Below, in pieces: positions 51,613-60,286 of a DNA stretch of 64,000 nucleotides. A model generated the notes under the pieces. The model saw nothing but the letters and a program-made list of their open reading frames with translations. It made no database searches and was not told the DNA's origin. The stretch is from Paenisporosarcina sp050269735 (GTDB taxonomy: Bacteria; Bacillota; Bacilli; Bacillales_A; Planococcaceae). Every line of letters starts with the position of its first letter. Within the stretch, counting starts at the first letter, position 1. Both the position numbers and the translations under genes were made by a program. The DNA is taken from assembly GCF_050269735.1 (NCBI RefSeq), contig NZ_JBNNIX010000004.1:124001-188000 (forward strand), written 5' to 3'.

Positions 51613-52314
51613 ATGAATACGAAAATATTAGGCATCATTGGAGGGGTGGGTCCCCTGGCTACGATGTTGCTTGGTGAAATGATTGTTAAACGCACGAAAG
51701 CGAAAACCGATCAACAGCATGTCAACATGGTAATCACTAATAACACGGCTATACCTGACCGGACGACCTATATTTTAGATCGTTCGAAAGCTAACCCGGT
51801 ACCTGTAATGATTTCAGATGCAGCGAAACTGAAATCGATTGGTGCCGAAGTGTTGGCGATTCCGTGTAATACTGCGCACTCTTTTTATAAAGAGATTCAA
51901 CAAGGAGCGGGAATTCCTGTTTTGCACATGATTAATGAGACCGCAAAACGAGCGGCTCAAATTGGTGCAAAAAAAGTAGGGATTCTTGCAACTACGGGCA
52001 CATTGACGGCATCCGTTTACCAATTGGCTTGTAAAGACGCTGGCATACAACCAGTTGTACCTGATGAGGAAACTCAGAAGTTGGTCATGTCTGTTATTTA
52101 CGATGACGTCAAAGCAGGACAACCTGTTGATTTCCTAAAATGGCAGCAAATCATTAATCGAATGAACGAACTTGGTTGCGATCATTTAATATTAGGCTGT
52201 ACGGAGTTATCAATTGTTAAAAAAGAACTGAATCTCGATGACACATATATTGATTCATTGATGGTATTAGCGGAAAGTGCCATACTTTCATGTGGCTACG
52301 AATTGAATGATTAA
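51613..52314 (+). CDS. Aspartate/glutamate racemase family protein
   Basis: 233 residues. The two catalytic Cys are in AIPCNTAHSFY and LILGCTELSI, with the substrate region GGVGPLATM at the N-terminus. PLP-independent racemase; probably supplies D-aspartate (or D-glutamate) to the ligase encoded just upstream. Starts 3 nt after that gene. The length is typical of aspartate racemases. Confidence 0.88.
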   Translation: MNTKILGIIGGVGPLATMLLGEMIVKRTKAKTDQQHVNMVITNNTAIPDRTTYILDRSKANPVPVMISDAAKLKSIGAEVLAIPCNTAHSFYKEIQQGAGIPVLHMINETAKRAAQIGAKKVGILATTGTLTASVYQLACKDAGIQPVVPDEETQKLVMSVIYDDVKAGQPVDFLKWQQIINRMNELGCDHLILGCTELSIVKKELNLDDTYIDSLMVLAESAILSCGYELND

Positions 52315-52318
52315 CCAA

Positions 52319-52350
52319 ACTCTGTCTCTGCAATGAGACAGTGTTTTTTT
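52319..52350 (+). terminator. Terminator of the ligase-racemase operon
   Basis: actctgtctc (52319-52328) pairs with gagacagtgt (52335-52344) with one wobble, then T. Confidence 0.82.
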
Positions 52351-52442
52351 ATGGGAAAAAACGACTGAATATATCTGTAAAAGGCTGAATATAGCGATTT
52401 GTGGTACACTAGGAGCATGTATTTATAAAGGTGGAATAACCC

Positions 52443-53594
52443 ATGACATTTATCGAAAACTTAAAACCAGAACTTCAAAATAAATGGAAATTTGAATATG
52501 AAATGCCTGTCCAATCTCAATTAATCCCTAATATGCTTGAAGGAAAAGATGTGGTAGCACAATCGCCAACAGGTTCAGGGAAAACATTGGCCTATGTATT
52601 GCCGATATTGAATCAAGTAGATGGTGCCATTCAAAAAACACAAGCGCTAATCGTTGCCCCTTCTCAGGAACTATCCATGCAAATTGTGGAAGTTTTGCGT
52701 GATTGGACTGCTGATACCGACATTACTGTAGCTCAACTAATTGGAGGAGCTAATATGGCTCGTCAATTAGAGAAATTAAAGAAAAAGCCCACAATTGTCG
52801 TTGGAACACCTGGGCGTTTAAATGAATTAGTCAAATCGAAGAAACTTAAACTGCATGATATACGACATATTATATTAGACGAAGGCGATCAGCTATTGGC
52901 CCGTGAGCATCGTGGAATCGTAAAGTCACTAATTGATGGTTCAAATCATGACAGACAAATCGTAGTCGTTTCGGCAACAATTACTGAAGAAATCGAGCTT
53001 GTTGCAAGTCGTATGATGAAAGAACCGATTCGCATTCATGTCAGTCATGAAGAGCTGCCTGCGCAAGGAAAAGTAGTGCACTCCTTTGTCAAAGTAGAAG
53101 AGCGCGACAAAACTGATTTATTGCGCCGCCTGGCACACGTAGAAGGCATGCGCGGACTAGCATTTATTAATAATTTAGATCAATTATTGATGAAAGAAAC
53201 GAAACTGAAATTCCGTGATGCAAAAATCGTTGCTCTGCATTCAGATATGAAAAAAGAAGAACGCAAGCAGGCACTTGCATCATTCCGTAAAGGTGAAGTA
53301 AGTATTCTCATTGCTACGGACATTGCAGCACGTGGTCTTGATATCGAAGGATTGACTCATGTCATTCACGTCGATGTTCCGCATGCAATTGAACCATACT
53401 TGCACCGTTCGGGCAGAACAGGCCGTGCAGGTGCTGACGGGGAAGTAATGTCTTTATTAACTTACAAAGATGAAAAGAATTTTAAAAAATGGACGAAAGA
53501 ATTGCCCTCAAAACCCGTACAAAAAATATGGGATCAAGGCCAATTGATTGAAGGGTCCTCAAAAACGGTGCAGCAAAGGGGGAAAAAGAAATGA
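52443..53594 (+). CDS. DEAD-box-like RNA helicase with DEGD motif
   Basis: 383 residues. Q motif, Walker A SPTGSGKT, motif Ib TPGRL, motif II ILDEGDQLL (DEGD instead of DEAD), motif III SAT, motif V ATDIAARGLDIEG and motif VI HRSGRTGRAG. Size is close to B. subtilis YfmL, which acts in 50S ribosome assembly. It overlaps the aminopeptidase gene by 4 bp (ATGA). Catalytic residues DE..D are kept. Confidence 0.87.
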   Translation: MTFIENLKPELQNKWKFEYEMPVQSQLIPNMLEGKDVVAQSPTGSGKTLAYVLPILNQVDGAIQKTQALIVAPSQELSMQIVEVLRDWTADTDITVAQLIGGANMARQLEKLKKKPTIVVGTPGRLNELVKSKKLKLHDIRHIILDEGDQLLAREHRGIVKSLIDGSNHDRQIVVVSATITEEIELVASRMMKEPIRIHVSHEELPAQGKVVHSFVKVEERDKTDLLRRLAHVEGMRGLAFINNLDQLLMKETKLKFRDAKIVALHSDMKKEERKQALASFRKGEVSILIATDIAARGLDIEGLTHVIHVDVPHAIEPYLHRSGRTGRAGADGEVMSLLTYKDEKNFKKWTKELPSKPVQKIWDQGQLIEGSSKTVQQRGKKK

Positions 53595-54820
53595 CATTTG
53601 AAGAGAAATTAGCCGAATATGCAGATTTGGCTATTCGCGTAGGAATCAATGTCCAACCTGGTCAATATGTATTAATCAATACAACGACTGATACCCTTGA
53701 TTTTACGCGATTGGTAGTAAAGAAAGCTTATGAAGCGGGAGCTAAACGTGTCCATGTGAATTTTTCGGATGGACCGACAAACCGTGCTTTTTATGACTTG
53801 GCACCAGAATCTGAAATGCACGAATTTCCTGCATGGATGGTCACGCAACGGGAAGAATTGATTGATCAGCAAGGCTCTTTATTATGGATTGATGCTGAGG
53901 ATCCTGATTTGTTGGCTGGCGTACCTGCAAAACGTATTTCTGATCAACAAAAAGTGGCAGGCCGTGCATTGGAAAAATATCGTGCGTCTGTTATGTCAGA
54001 TAAAATTGCTTGGTCAATCGTAGCAATTCCTTCTGAGATGTGGGCAGCAAAAGTATTCCCCGATTTGCCAAAAGAAGAACAGCTATCTACATTATGGGAA
54101 ACTATATTTAAAACGGTACGCATTGGCGATGGAACTGCTGTTGATCAGTGGAAAACGCATATCCGTAATTTGGAAACACGTGCTACAGCCTTAAACGATA
54201 AGCGTTTCAAGAAAATCATCTATAAAGCTCCAGGCACTGATTTAACGATAGAATTGCCAGATAAACATATTTGGATGACTGGTGCCAGTAGAACACCTAA
54301 TAGAACGGCATTTATAGCCAATATGCCGACTGAAGAAGTGTATACAGCTCCACTGAAATTCGGAGTTAACGGCTATGTCCGAAATACAAAACCACTCGTT
54401 TATCAAGGTAATATCATCGATGATTTTACAATAACGTTTGAGGACGGCAAAATCATCAAGGCGCACGCAGAAGCAGGGAACGACTTATTGCAACAACTAA
54501 TTCAAAATGACGAAGGCTCAGCGTATCTAGGGGAGCTGGCATTAGTGCCACACGAATCGCCAATTTCATCTTCAGGAATTTTATTCTATAACACATTGTT
54601 CGATGAAAATGCATCAAACCATTTAGCAATCGGTGAAGCCTATCCAACCTGTGTCGAGGGTGCACGCGATCTAGAAGAAGCACAACTTCGTGCCTTAGGG
54701 TTGAATACATCCATCACACATGAAGATTTCATGATTGGCAGTGCAGAAATGGACATTGATGGCGAACGCGAAGATGGAACAATCGAACCTATATTCCGTA
54801 AAGGTAACTGGGCATTTTAA
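53591..54820 (+). CDS. ampS: M29 family aminopeptidase
   Basis: 409 residues, matching AmpS/PepS: LADLAIRVG-like start, GQYVLINTTTD, YRASVMSDKIAWSIVAIP, the metal-site TE/E and H residues in FNTLFDENASNHLAIGEAYP-type segment, and HEDFMIGSAEMDIDG at the end. A cobalt/zinc enzyme removing N-terminal residues from peptides in the cytoplasm. ATG overlaps the helicase stop by 4 bp; the GDSL gene starts 9 nt later. Confidence 0.9.
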   Translation: MTFEEKLAEYADLAIRVGINVQPGQYVLINTTTDTLDFTRLVVKKAYEAGAKRVHVNFSDGPTNRAFYDLAPESEMHEFPAWMVTQREELIDQQGSLLWIDAEDPDLLAGVPAKRISDQQKVAGRALEKYRASVMSDKIAWSIVAIPSEMWAAKVFPDLPKEEQLSTLWETIFKTVRIGDGTAVDQWKTHIRNLETRATALNDKRFKKIIYKAPGTDLTIELPDKHIWMTGASRTPNRTAFIANMPTEEVYTAPLKFGVNGYVRNTKPLVYQGNIIDDFTITFEDGKIIKAHAEAGNDLLQQLIQNDEGSAYLGELALVPHESPISSSGILFYNTLFDENASNHLAIGEAYPTCVEGARDLEEAQLRALGLNTSITHEDFMIGSAEMDIDGEREDGTIEPIFRKGNWAF

Positions 54821-54829
54821 GGTGAGATC

Positions 54830-55729
54830 ATGAAAAATACAAAATGGTCTTTTGTGTTGTTCGGTCTAGTGTTATTTTTAGTGCCTTTACAGACAAGTGC
54901 ACAAGTATTTGGTCCAGTTTCATATGTAGCTCTAGGTGATTCACTGGCGGCTGGTCAAACCCCGACCCGTGAAATTGATACTGGTTACAGTGACTTAATT
55001 GCTCTCGAAATCGCGCGAAATCAACCTTTGGCTTTCTACACCAAAGATTTAGCGTTTCCTGGATTTACGACTGCTGATGTGCTGAAGCGAGTCCAATCGA
55101 AAGAAGCGAAGCCTTTGTTGCAAAATGCGAATGTCATCACGATATCTGCAGGAGCAAATGATCTTTTGAGATTAATAAAATCAGATGCAAAATCCGGTTC
55201 ACTGTCATTTCAGCAAATTCCGGCCGATTATTCATTGAACAGTGTTCGAAAGAATATGAAGACCATACTTACTGAACTGAAAAAAACTGCACCAAAAGCA
55301 GAAATATATGTCATGGGTTATTATTTTGCCTACCCGCATGCTCGTGACTCACAAAAAGTCGGCACAGCGAAACAACTTACACGATTGAATGAAATTTTGG
55401 CAAAAGAGGCAAAAGAAGCTGGTGTGAATTTTGTCTCAGTAGATGCAGCTTTTGGTGATGATGCAATCGGTAAAGTACCCAATCCGTCAGATGTACATCC
55501 GAATGCAGAAGGATATAGAGCAATGGCTAATAGCTTTTTCAATGTCTACGCAAAAGGTGGCATGCAGGTGACAGCGGGTGAAATCCCGCCGGCAAATCCA
55601 CGGACATTTGAAGAAATCATGCAAGATCGACAAGGGGCATTAGAAGTGGGAAATCAATCTGCCGCTTTGCCATCATCCAATCTGGATGAAGAATTTATAG
55701 CAGTGACAGAAATGAAACCCATGATATAA
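54830..55729 (+). CDS. Secreted SGNH/GDSL hydrolase
   Basis: 299 residues. Signal peptide about 1-24 (KNTKWSFVLFGLVLFLVPLQTSA). SGNH blocks: Ser in ALGDSLAAG, Gly in block II, Asn in SAGANDLL, and Asp-His in PSDVHPNAEG. An extracellular esterase or lipase; the substrate is unknown. The C-terminal 55 residues after the catalytic domain look unstructured. Last gene of the helicase-aminopeptidase-GDSL operon. Confidence 0.88.
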   Translation: MKNTKWSFVLFGLVLFLVPLQTSAQVFGPVSYVALGDSLAAGQTPTREIDTGYSDLIALEIARNQPLAFYTKDLAFPGFTTADVLKRVQSKEAKPLLQNANVITISAGANDLLRLIKSDAKSGSLSFQQIPADYSLNSVRKNMKTILTELKKTAPKAEIYVMGYYFAYPHARDSQKVGTAKQLTRLNEILAKEAKEAGVNFVSVDAAFGDDAIGKVPNPSDVHPNAEGYRAMANSFFNVYAKGGMQVTAGEIPPANPRTFEEIMQDRQGALEVGNQSAALPSSNLDEEFIAVTEMKPMI

Positions 55730-55770
55730 AAAAAGTTGGAACTCAGATTAACGAGTTCCAACTTTTTATT
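55730..55770. terminator. Bidirectional terminator overlapping a small gene's stop
   Basis: Perfect 15-bp stem (55730-55744 with 55753-55767). It ends the + strand GDSL operon; on the - strand the stop codon of the 39-residue gene (55766-55768) is within the arm. Confidence 0.87.
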
Positions 55771-55885
55771 TGCGTGGAAATGTAGTTGTTGTTGAGCTTT
55801 TTCTTGAATCCATTACTTTTTTTACGATTGGAATAATGATTGGTGCAAACTTTACAGCTGTCTTAATTAAGCTACCGATTCTCAT
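55766..55885 (-). CDS. 39-residue amphipathic small protein
   Basis: ATG 55885 with AGGAG 8 nt upstream; reads MRIGSLIKTAVKFAPIIIPI, then VKKVMDSRKSSTTTTFPRK. A hydrophobic helix with basic flanks, likely membrane-associated. It lies 61 nt after the DUF4870 gene on the same strand and is followed at once by a terminator, so it is probably the second gene of that unit. Unknown family. Confidence 0.6.
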   Translation of the reverse strand: MRIGSLIKTAVKFAPIIIPIVKKVMDSRKSSTTTTFPRK

Positions 55886-55946
55886 ATATATCGCTCCTGT
55901 CAGTGTTGTATACTCTTTTAATTCCCGTATGGAGCCCAAGGTAAAC

Positions 55947-56300
55947 CTATTGCAGCACTTTAATTCCCTGGATGATATTCCAGATTAGTACAATAAGAGA
56001 TAGAATACCGTACACAATCATGAACAAGAATGGCAGTCCAGCAGTAAGGAAATTAAATGATGTGCTTGGTTCCACAGTACCATTAACGGTGGTGCTGAAC
56101 ATTGCAACGGAACCAATCATCAAAACAACGAAACCAACAATTCCGAGCGCTACCGGAATCAAATGGGATAGAAGAGAACGTTTAGCATGATACTTAACCT
56201 CTACGGTCGGTGATATGAAATAAACGATTAATGGCAATAAGAATGGAGCGAATAAAATACTAAAATAACATAATGCGGATAATATACGCTGATTATCCAT
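55947..56300 (-). CDS. DUF4870 membrane protein
   Basis: 117 residues from ATG 56300 (AAGGAGGAG 6 nt upstream). Three membrane helices with the family marks NQRILSALCYFSILFAPFLLP near the start and VKYHAKRSLLSHL after the first helix. Function unknown. Probably transcribed with the 39-residue gene downstream. Confidence 0.83.
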   Translation of the reverse strand: MDNQRILSALCYFSILFAPFLLPLIVYFISPTVEVKYHAKRSLLSHLIPVALGIVGFVVLMIGSVAMFSTTVNGTVEPSTSFNFLTAGLPFLFMIVYGILSLIVLIWNIIQGIKVLQ

Positions 56301-56357
56301 AACTACTCCTCCTTCAAAACTTCTTGCCATTAATACGTTACAAACTTAATGTTGGTT

Positions 56358-57428
56358 TCAAACCAATGCATGTTTCGTTAAAATATCTGCATATTGTTCA
56401 ACGGAGGATATTAACACGTACTCACCTGGTCCGTGCCAGTCATCACCGCTTGGACCAAACTCAATTGCTCCTGCACCCGTTTTCGCATAGTAACGCGTAT
56501 CCGCAGCACCGTGCTGTCCAAACAATACAGCATCTTTTTGTGTGATTTCCGCAGTAACGCCGGCAAGTGATTGCACAAATGCATTATCTTCAGTTGTTGT
56601 AATTGCCGGTGTTTTGCCGCCCGGTTTGACGATATTAGCAGGATTGATTGATTGTGCAAGTTCTGTCATTTGCTCAATAATCTCTTCCCATTTTTGCCCT
56701 GGGACAAAGCGGATATCGTAAGCAACATCACATTGATCTGGCACCATATTGTATCGATCGCCTGCTTGAATTTTCGCCAAGTTTATAGACGGATATTCGT
56801 AATAAGGATTGCTTACTTTTGTAAAAGGCAAGGTTTTTAACTGCTCATTGAACTTGTAGGCTGCTTCAATCGCATTCGTACCTTCCCACGGGCGGGATCC
56901 GTGAGCAGCTTTTCCGAAAAGTGTTACATTCGCATGCAGGATCCCCTTCGATTGAACACTTAATTTCAGGTGGGTAGGTTCTCCACAAATAACAAAATCA
57001 CCAGTTCGTCCGATTTCTACAAGGTGACCAGATGTTTTTCTGCCTCCCGTTTCTTCATCGGTAACAATATGCAAAACAATTCGTTGTTTTAGCTGTTCTC
57101 TAGCTGAATAGATGCGACGGAATGCTTCCATCATGGCAGCTACTCCAGCTTTCATATCCGCGGAACCTCGGCCATATAGTCGGTCACCTTCTATAACCGG
57201 ATTAAATTGTTCGATTTTTCCGGGTACCACATCTACATGTCCATTCCATACAATGGTCGTTGGACCTTGACCGATTTCAGCGTGAATCATTAATCTTCCC
57301 TCATTCTCTAATACTTCATGTGGGATTTCATGACTATCCAGCCATTTCGAACAGAATCGAAGTGCGTCATTTGCGCCTTCCTCAGTGTCACTTTTAATCG
57401 CTACTAAATTTTTCAACAAATCGATCAT
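56358..57428 (-). CDS. M20 family deacylase/peptidase (ArgE/DapE type)
   Basis: 356 residues from ATG 57428. Two-zinc site: His-Asp in WNGHVDVVP, Asp in GRGSADMKAG, Glu-Glu in TDEETGG, and a late His in DWHGPGEY. Dimerisation domain about 165-275 (KAAHGSRPWEG). Could be acetylornithine deacetylase, succinyl-diaminopimelate desuccinylase or a dipeptidase; the sequence alone does not decide. AAGGAAGTGG upstream. Confidence 0.85.
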   Translation of the reverse strand: MIDLLKNLVAIKSDTEEGANDALRFCSKWLDSHEIPHEVLENEGRLMIHAEIGQGPTTIVWNGHVDVVPGKIEQFNPVIEGDRLYGRGSADMKAGVAAMMEAFRRIYSAREQLKQRIVLHIVTDEETGGRKTSGHLVEIGRTGDFVICGEPTHLKLSVQSKGILHANVTLFGKAAHGSRPWEGTNAIEAAYKFNEQLKTLPFTKVSNPYYEYPSINLAKIQAGDRYNMVPDQCDVAYDIRFVPGQKWEEIIEQMTELAQSINPANIVKPGGKTPAITTTEDNAFVQSLAGVTAEITQKDAVLFGQHGAADTRYYAKTGAGAIEFGPSGDDWHGPGEYVLISSVEQYADILTKHALV

Positions 57429-57567
57429 TATTTCCACTTCCTTAATAAATTTTGTATTTTCAGTATACAGACCGCTGTTCCAAAAGTCACAGAACTAGCG
57501 AAAGCCTCTTGCTTCTCTTTCCCTCTTTAGTTACAATTAACCCGTAATATCAAAATTAGATGTATTT

Positions 57568-57657
57568 ACCACAAGGGGAGCCTGTAATGGCTGAGAGTGA
57601 GCGAGGAACGTTCTAACCCTTTGAACCTGTAAGTTAATGCTTGCGCAGGGATGTGGA
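57568..57657 (+). ncRNA. TPP riboswitch (THI box)
   Basis: Conserved words in order: GGGGAGCC, GGCTGAGAG (pyrimidine sensor helix), CCCTTTGAACCTG, GTTAATGC and CGCAGGGATGTG. The closing stem ccaca/tgtgg joins 57569-57573 with 57652-57656. It controls the thiT-like gene downstream: with thiamine pyrophosphate bound, the terminator at 57672 should form. Confidence 0.95.
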
Positions 57658-57671
57658 TAGAAACCGACTTC

Positions 57672-57707
57672 AACGATGTCAGGCTCTGTCCTTGATATCG
57701 TTTTTTT
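57672..57707 (+). terminator. Riboswitch-controlled terminator
   Basis: aacgatgtca (57672-57681) pairs with tgatatcgtt (57693-57702) over 10 bp including one G-T, then seven T. Expression platform of the TPP riboswitch. Confidence 0.85.
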
Positions 57708-57765
57708 ATGGTTTTTTTCACCCTGACACGCGATTAGCAGTACATCGCAAAAAGGAGGAAGAAAG

Positions 57766-58350
57766 ATGAGAAATCAAAAAGTTTTATTGTTAGTGGAAAT
57801 TGCCATCTTTGCAGCACTGGGGTTTGTATTGGATTTTGTTGCGTTTAAAATGCCTCAAGGTGGATCAGTTAGTTTAGTCATGATTCCAATCATCTTAATG
57901 GCTTTTCGTAGAGGTGTATTGGCTGGTATAATCACTGGTTTATTAATAGGATTGTTGCAAATTGTTTCAGGATTAATATCTGTTACGCCTTTGTCATTCA
58001 GTTTTGTTGTCATGCAAGTAATCTTGGATTATTTAATAGCATATGGAGTAGTAGGTTTCGCAGGTTTACTGCGTCCAAAATATCTAAACTATGCGCATCA
58101 GGAAAAGCGAGGGAAAATGATGACAATCATTGTCTCAGCCGTTTTAATCGGTTCGCTATTGCGTTATATTACGCACGTCATTACGGGAATTTTCTTCTTC
58201 GGGATGTACGCTGAAGAAGGGGCCAACTTGTTCATCTATTCCAGTGTTTATAATGCAACCTATATGATTCCAGTATTTTTACTGACAGCCGTTGTATGCA
58301 CACTATTGTTCTTAGCTGCACCGCGTTTGCTTCAACCTCGGAAGGTTTAA
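57766..58350 (+). CDS. thiT: Thiamine ECF transporter S component ThiT
   Basis: 194 residues, six membrane helices. Family marks: LVEIAIFAALGFVLDF near the start (the S-component motif for contact with EcfT), GGSVSLVMIPI, and the C-terminal VYNATYMIPVF. It binds thiamine and uses the shared ECF ATPases encoded elsewhere. AAAGGAGGAAG is before the ATG. The TPP riboswitch upstream supports the assignment. Confidence 0.92.
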   Translation: MRNQKVLLLVEIAIFAALGFVLDFVAFKMPQGGSVSLVMIPIILMAFRRGVLAGIITGLLIGLLQIVSGLISVTPLSFSFVVMQVILDYLIAYGVVGFAGLLRPKYLNYAHQEKRGKMMTIIVSAVLIGSLLRYITHVITGIFFFGMYAEEGANLFIYSSVYNATYMIPVFLLTAVVCTLLFLAAPRLLQPRKV

Positions 58351-58392
58351 TTTTAGGTAAGTGTGTCTTTATGGAGTGGAATCGTTTTAGGT

Positions 58393-58515
58393 TGGAAAAA
58401 CAGAATTGAGTGGACATAAACCGTTTGTGATTGGACGGAAAAGAGCTTTGAATGGATGGAAATCCTCACTGAATGGACAAAAACTCGGGCTAAGTGGACA
58501 TAAATTTAAAACCCT
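58393..58515 (+). repeat. 21-bp-period array, TGGACA family, 5 copies
   Basis: TGGA cores start at 58411, 58432, 58453, 58474 and 58495, exactly 21 bp apart; a further TGGA at 58393 is out of phase by 3. Best units read TGGACATAAA or TGGACAAAAA. It begins about 60 bp after the thiT stop in the direction of transcription. From 58516 to 58678 only AT-rich promoter-like sequence is seen. Confidence 0.82.
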
Positions 58516-58678
58516 ACATGAGTAGTCAGTTAAACAATCGATTAGCTGAAATTATCTTCAGCGCATACTTTACAAGAGGTTTTCCGAATGTTCAGAATGA
58601 TTTTGGCAAATGGGAAAGCATCTTTTCTTGTGGTATAGTATGTGGTAGATAATTTGAGGAAGAAAGGGTTTTACGAAT

Positions 58679-59428
58679 ATGATTGCAAAAACTACTGAAG
58701 ACTTTGAATCGTTTAAAATTATAGGTCGCATCGTGGCCGAGATTCGCGATAAAATGCGAGCTGCAACAAAACCTGGTGTGACTACAAAAGAACTTGATGA
58801 AATCGCTGGTCGTATGTTTAAAGAAAAAGGGGCTATTTCAGGACCTAAAGGGGAATACGATTTCCCAGGATACACATGTATCAGCGTAAATGAAGAAGTC
58901 GCACACGGTATTCCAGGTTCACGTGTCATTAAAGATGGAGATCTTGTCAACATAGACGTTTCCGGATCATTCAATGGTTATTTTGCAGACACAGGGATTT
59001 CTTTTGTAGTGGGTAATGGCCACGCTAAGAAAGAGAAGTTATGTGAAGTGGCAGAAAACGCATTTAACCGTGCGATGTTGAAAGTGAAAGCTGGCGCTCG
59101 TTTGAATCAAATCGGTAAAGCCGTAGAACGTGAAGCGAAGCAAAATGGATTTACGGTCATTATGAACTTAACGGGTCATGGTATCGGTAAATCATTGCAT
59201 GAAGCGCCTCAGCATATTTTGAACTATTTTGATGCATGGGAACCTACTATATTAAAAGAAGGTATGGTTTTAGCCGTGGAGCCCTTCATCTCGGAAAAAG
59301 CTGAACATATCGTGGAGTCTGGTGATGGTTGGACTTTCTTGACGCCAGATAAATCACTGGTTGCACAGATTGAACATACGGTCATCGTTACAAAAGATAC
59401 GCCAATTCTCATTACTAAAATCGATTAA
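58679..59428 (+). CDS. map: Methionine aminopeptidase, type I
   Basis: 249 residues. Metal ligands in the pita-bread order: Asp in VNIDVSG, Asp in FADTGISF, His in LTGHGIGKSLHE, Glu in AVEPFISE and Glu in IEHTV. Catalytic His in NEEVAHGIPG. Removes the N-terminal Met from new proteins. It stands alone, not in the ribosomal protein operon, so it is likely the second paralogue (B. subtilis YflG/MapB). Confidence 0.93.
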   Translation: MIAKTTEDFESFKIIGRIVAEIRDKMRAATKPGVTTKELDEIAGRMFKEKGAISGPKGEYDFPGYTCISVNEEVAHGIPGSRVIKDGDLVNIDVSGSFNGYFADTGISFVVGNGHAKKEKLCEVAENAFNRAMLKVKAGARLNQIGKAVEREAKQNGFTVIMNLTGHGIGKSLHEAPQHILNYFDAWEPTILKEGMVLAVEPFISEKAEHIVESGDGWTFLTPDKSLVAQIEHTVIVTKDTPILITKID

Positions 59429-59433
59429 TCTTA

Positions 59434-59472
59434 AAAAAGACCAACTGCTACGAACGCGCAGTTGGTCTTTTT
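59434..59472. terminator. Bidirectional terminator overlapping a gene end
   Basis: Perfect 15-bp stem (59434-59448 with 59458-59472). It ends map on the + strand; the stop codon of the - strand TspO-like gene is inside the stem-loop. Confidence 0.87.
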
Positions 59473-60179
59473 TTGATGAACAGGATGCCAGCCAGCATGA
59501 AAGCACTCAAAAATAGTGCTGCTGTTGAAACTAGTAATTCTTCGAAGCCATTTCGTACAGCAATTCCGATAAAGGCCCAAATGAAGACCAATACATATGC
59601 GATATCGAAATGGTGGAAACGAATATGTAGTGCCAATGCAGTTCCGATAGTCATCATGATAACAGCCCATAGCGGGTCACTCAGACCCCAGCCATTCCAT
59701 TGATATACAGTTAAGACATAACTGATATTCGCGATCGTTGCAACACTGATCCATCCTAGATAAATAGATATTGGCAGTCGACCAGCAAGGCGGTTATCTG
59801 AAACCGGATACGTACTGTATAGTAAAATTAATGTCACCAGGAAGGTAATCATCACAACGACTGTTAATAAGAAATATTCATAATGCCATAAAATAATCCA
59901 AGCTATATTCAGAATGCAGCTGATGATAAATAGATTTGACTGCTTAATATAGGTAGCGTCAATGTCTTTACTCTTTTTCCACATGCCTACCAACCAAATG
60001 ATCAACAATACATATATGACAGACCAGATCGAAAAAACATAGCCTGCTGGTGTAAATAAGACCGGAAGACGATTGGAAATCTCACCTGTCGTTTGATTAT
60101 TAAGGGGTAGGATATTTGCCAGTGCATTAACAGCAATCACACCGATTAGTGCGATGACCATAATTGCGAAACGAACCAC
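59448..60179 (-). CDS. TspO/MBR-related membrane protein
   Basis: 243 residues from GTG 60179: AGGAGGTG sits 6-7 nt upstream, whereas the earlier GTG 60188 lies within that site. About seven hydrophobic segments, Trp-rich, with the TspO marks FTPAGYVFSIWSVIY and LNIAWIILW. Similar to B. subtilis YtaB in being longer than the five-helix TspO. It may bind porphyrins or similar ligands. The last codons lie in the shared terminator. Confidence 0.8.
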   Translation of the reverse strand: MVRFAIMVIALIGVIAVNALANILPLNNQTTGEISNRLPVLFTPAGYVFSIWSVIYVLLIIWLVGMWKKSKDIDATYIKQSNLFIISCILNIAWIILWHYEYFLLTVVVMITFLVTLILLYSTYPVSDNRLAGRLPISIYLGWISVATIANISYVLTVYQWNGWGLSDPLWAVIMMTIGTALALHIRFHHFDIAYVLVFIWAFIGIAVRNGFEELLVSTAALFLSAFMLAGILFIKKRPTARS

Positions 60180-60286
60180 AGCGTACACCTCCTATTCTTT
60201 AGTATAACGTCATAACTAAGTAACAACAAATGTCAATTTACCAAAACTTTCTGTAAAATGAAGTTTAACAGATTGGAGGGCTTTGG

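Noticed and set aside
55770..55988. 72-codon plus-strand frame
   Set aside because: It is the antisense shadow of the 39-residue minus-strand gene and DUF4870; no binding site.
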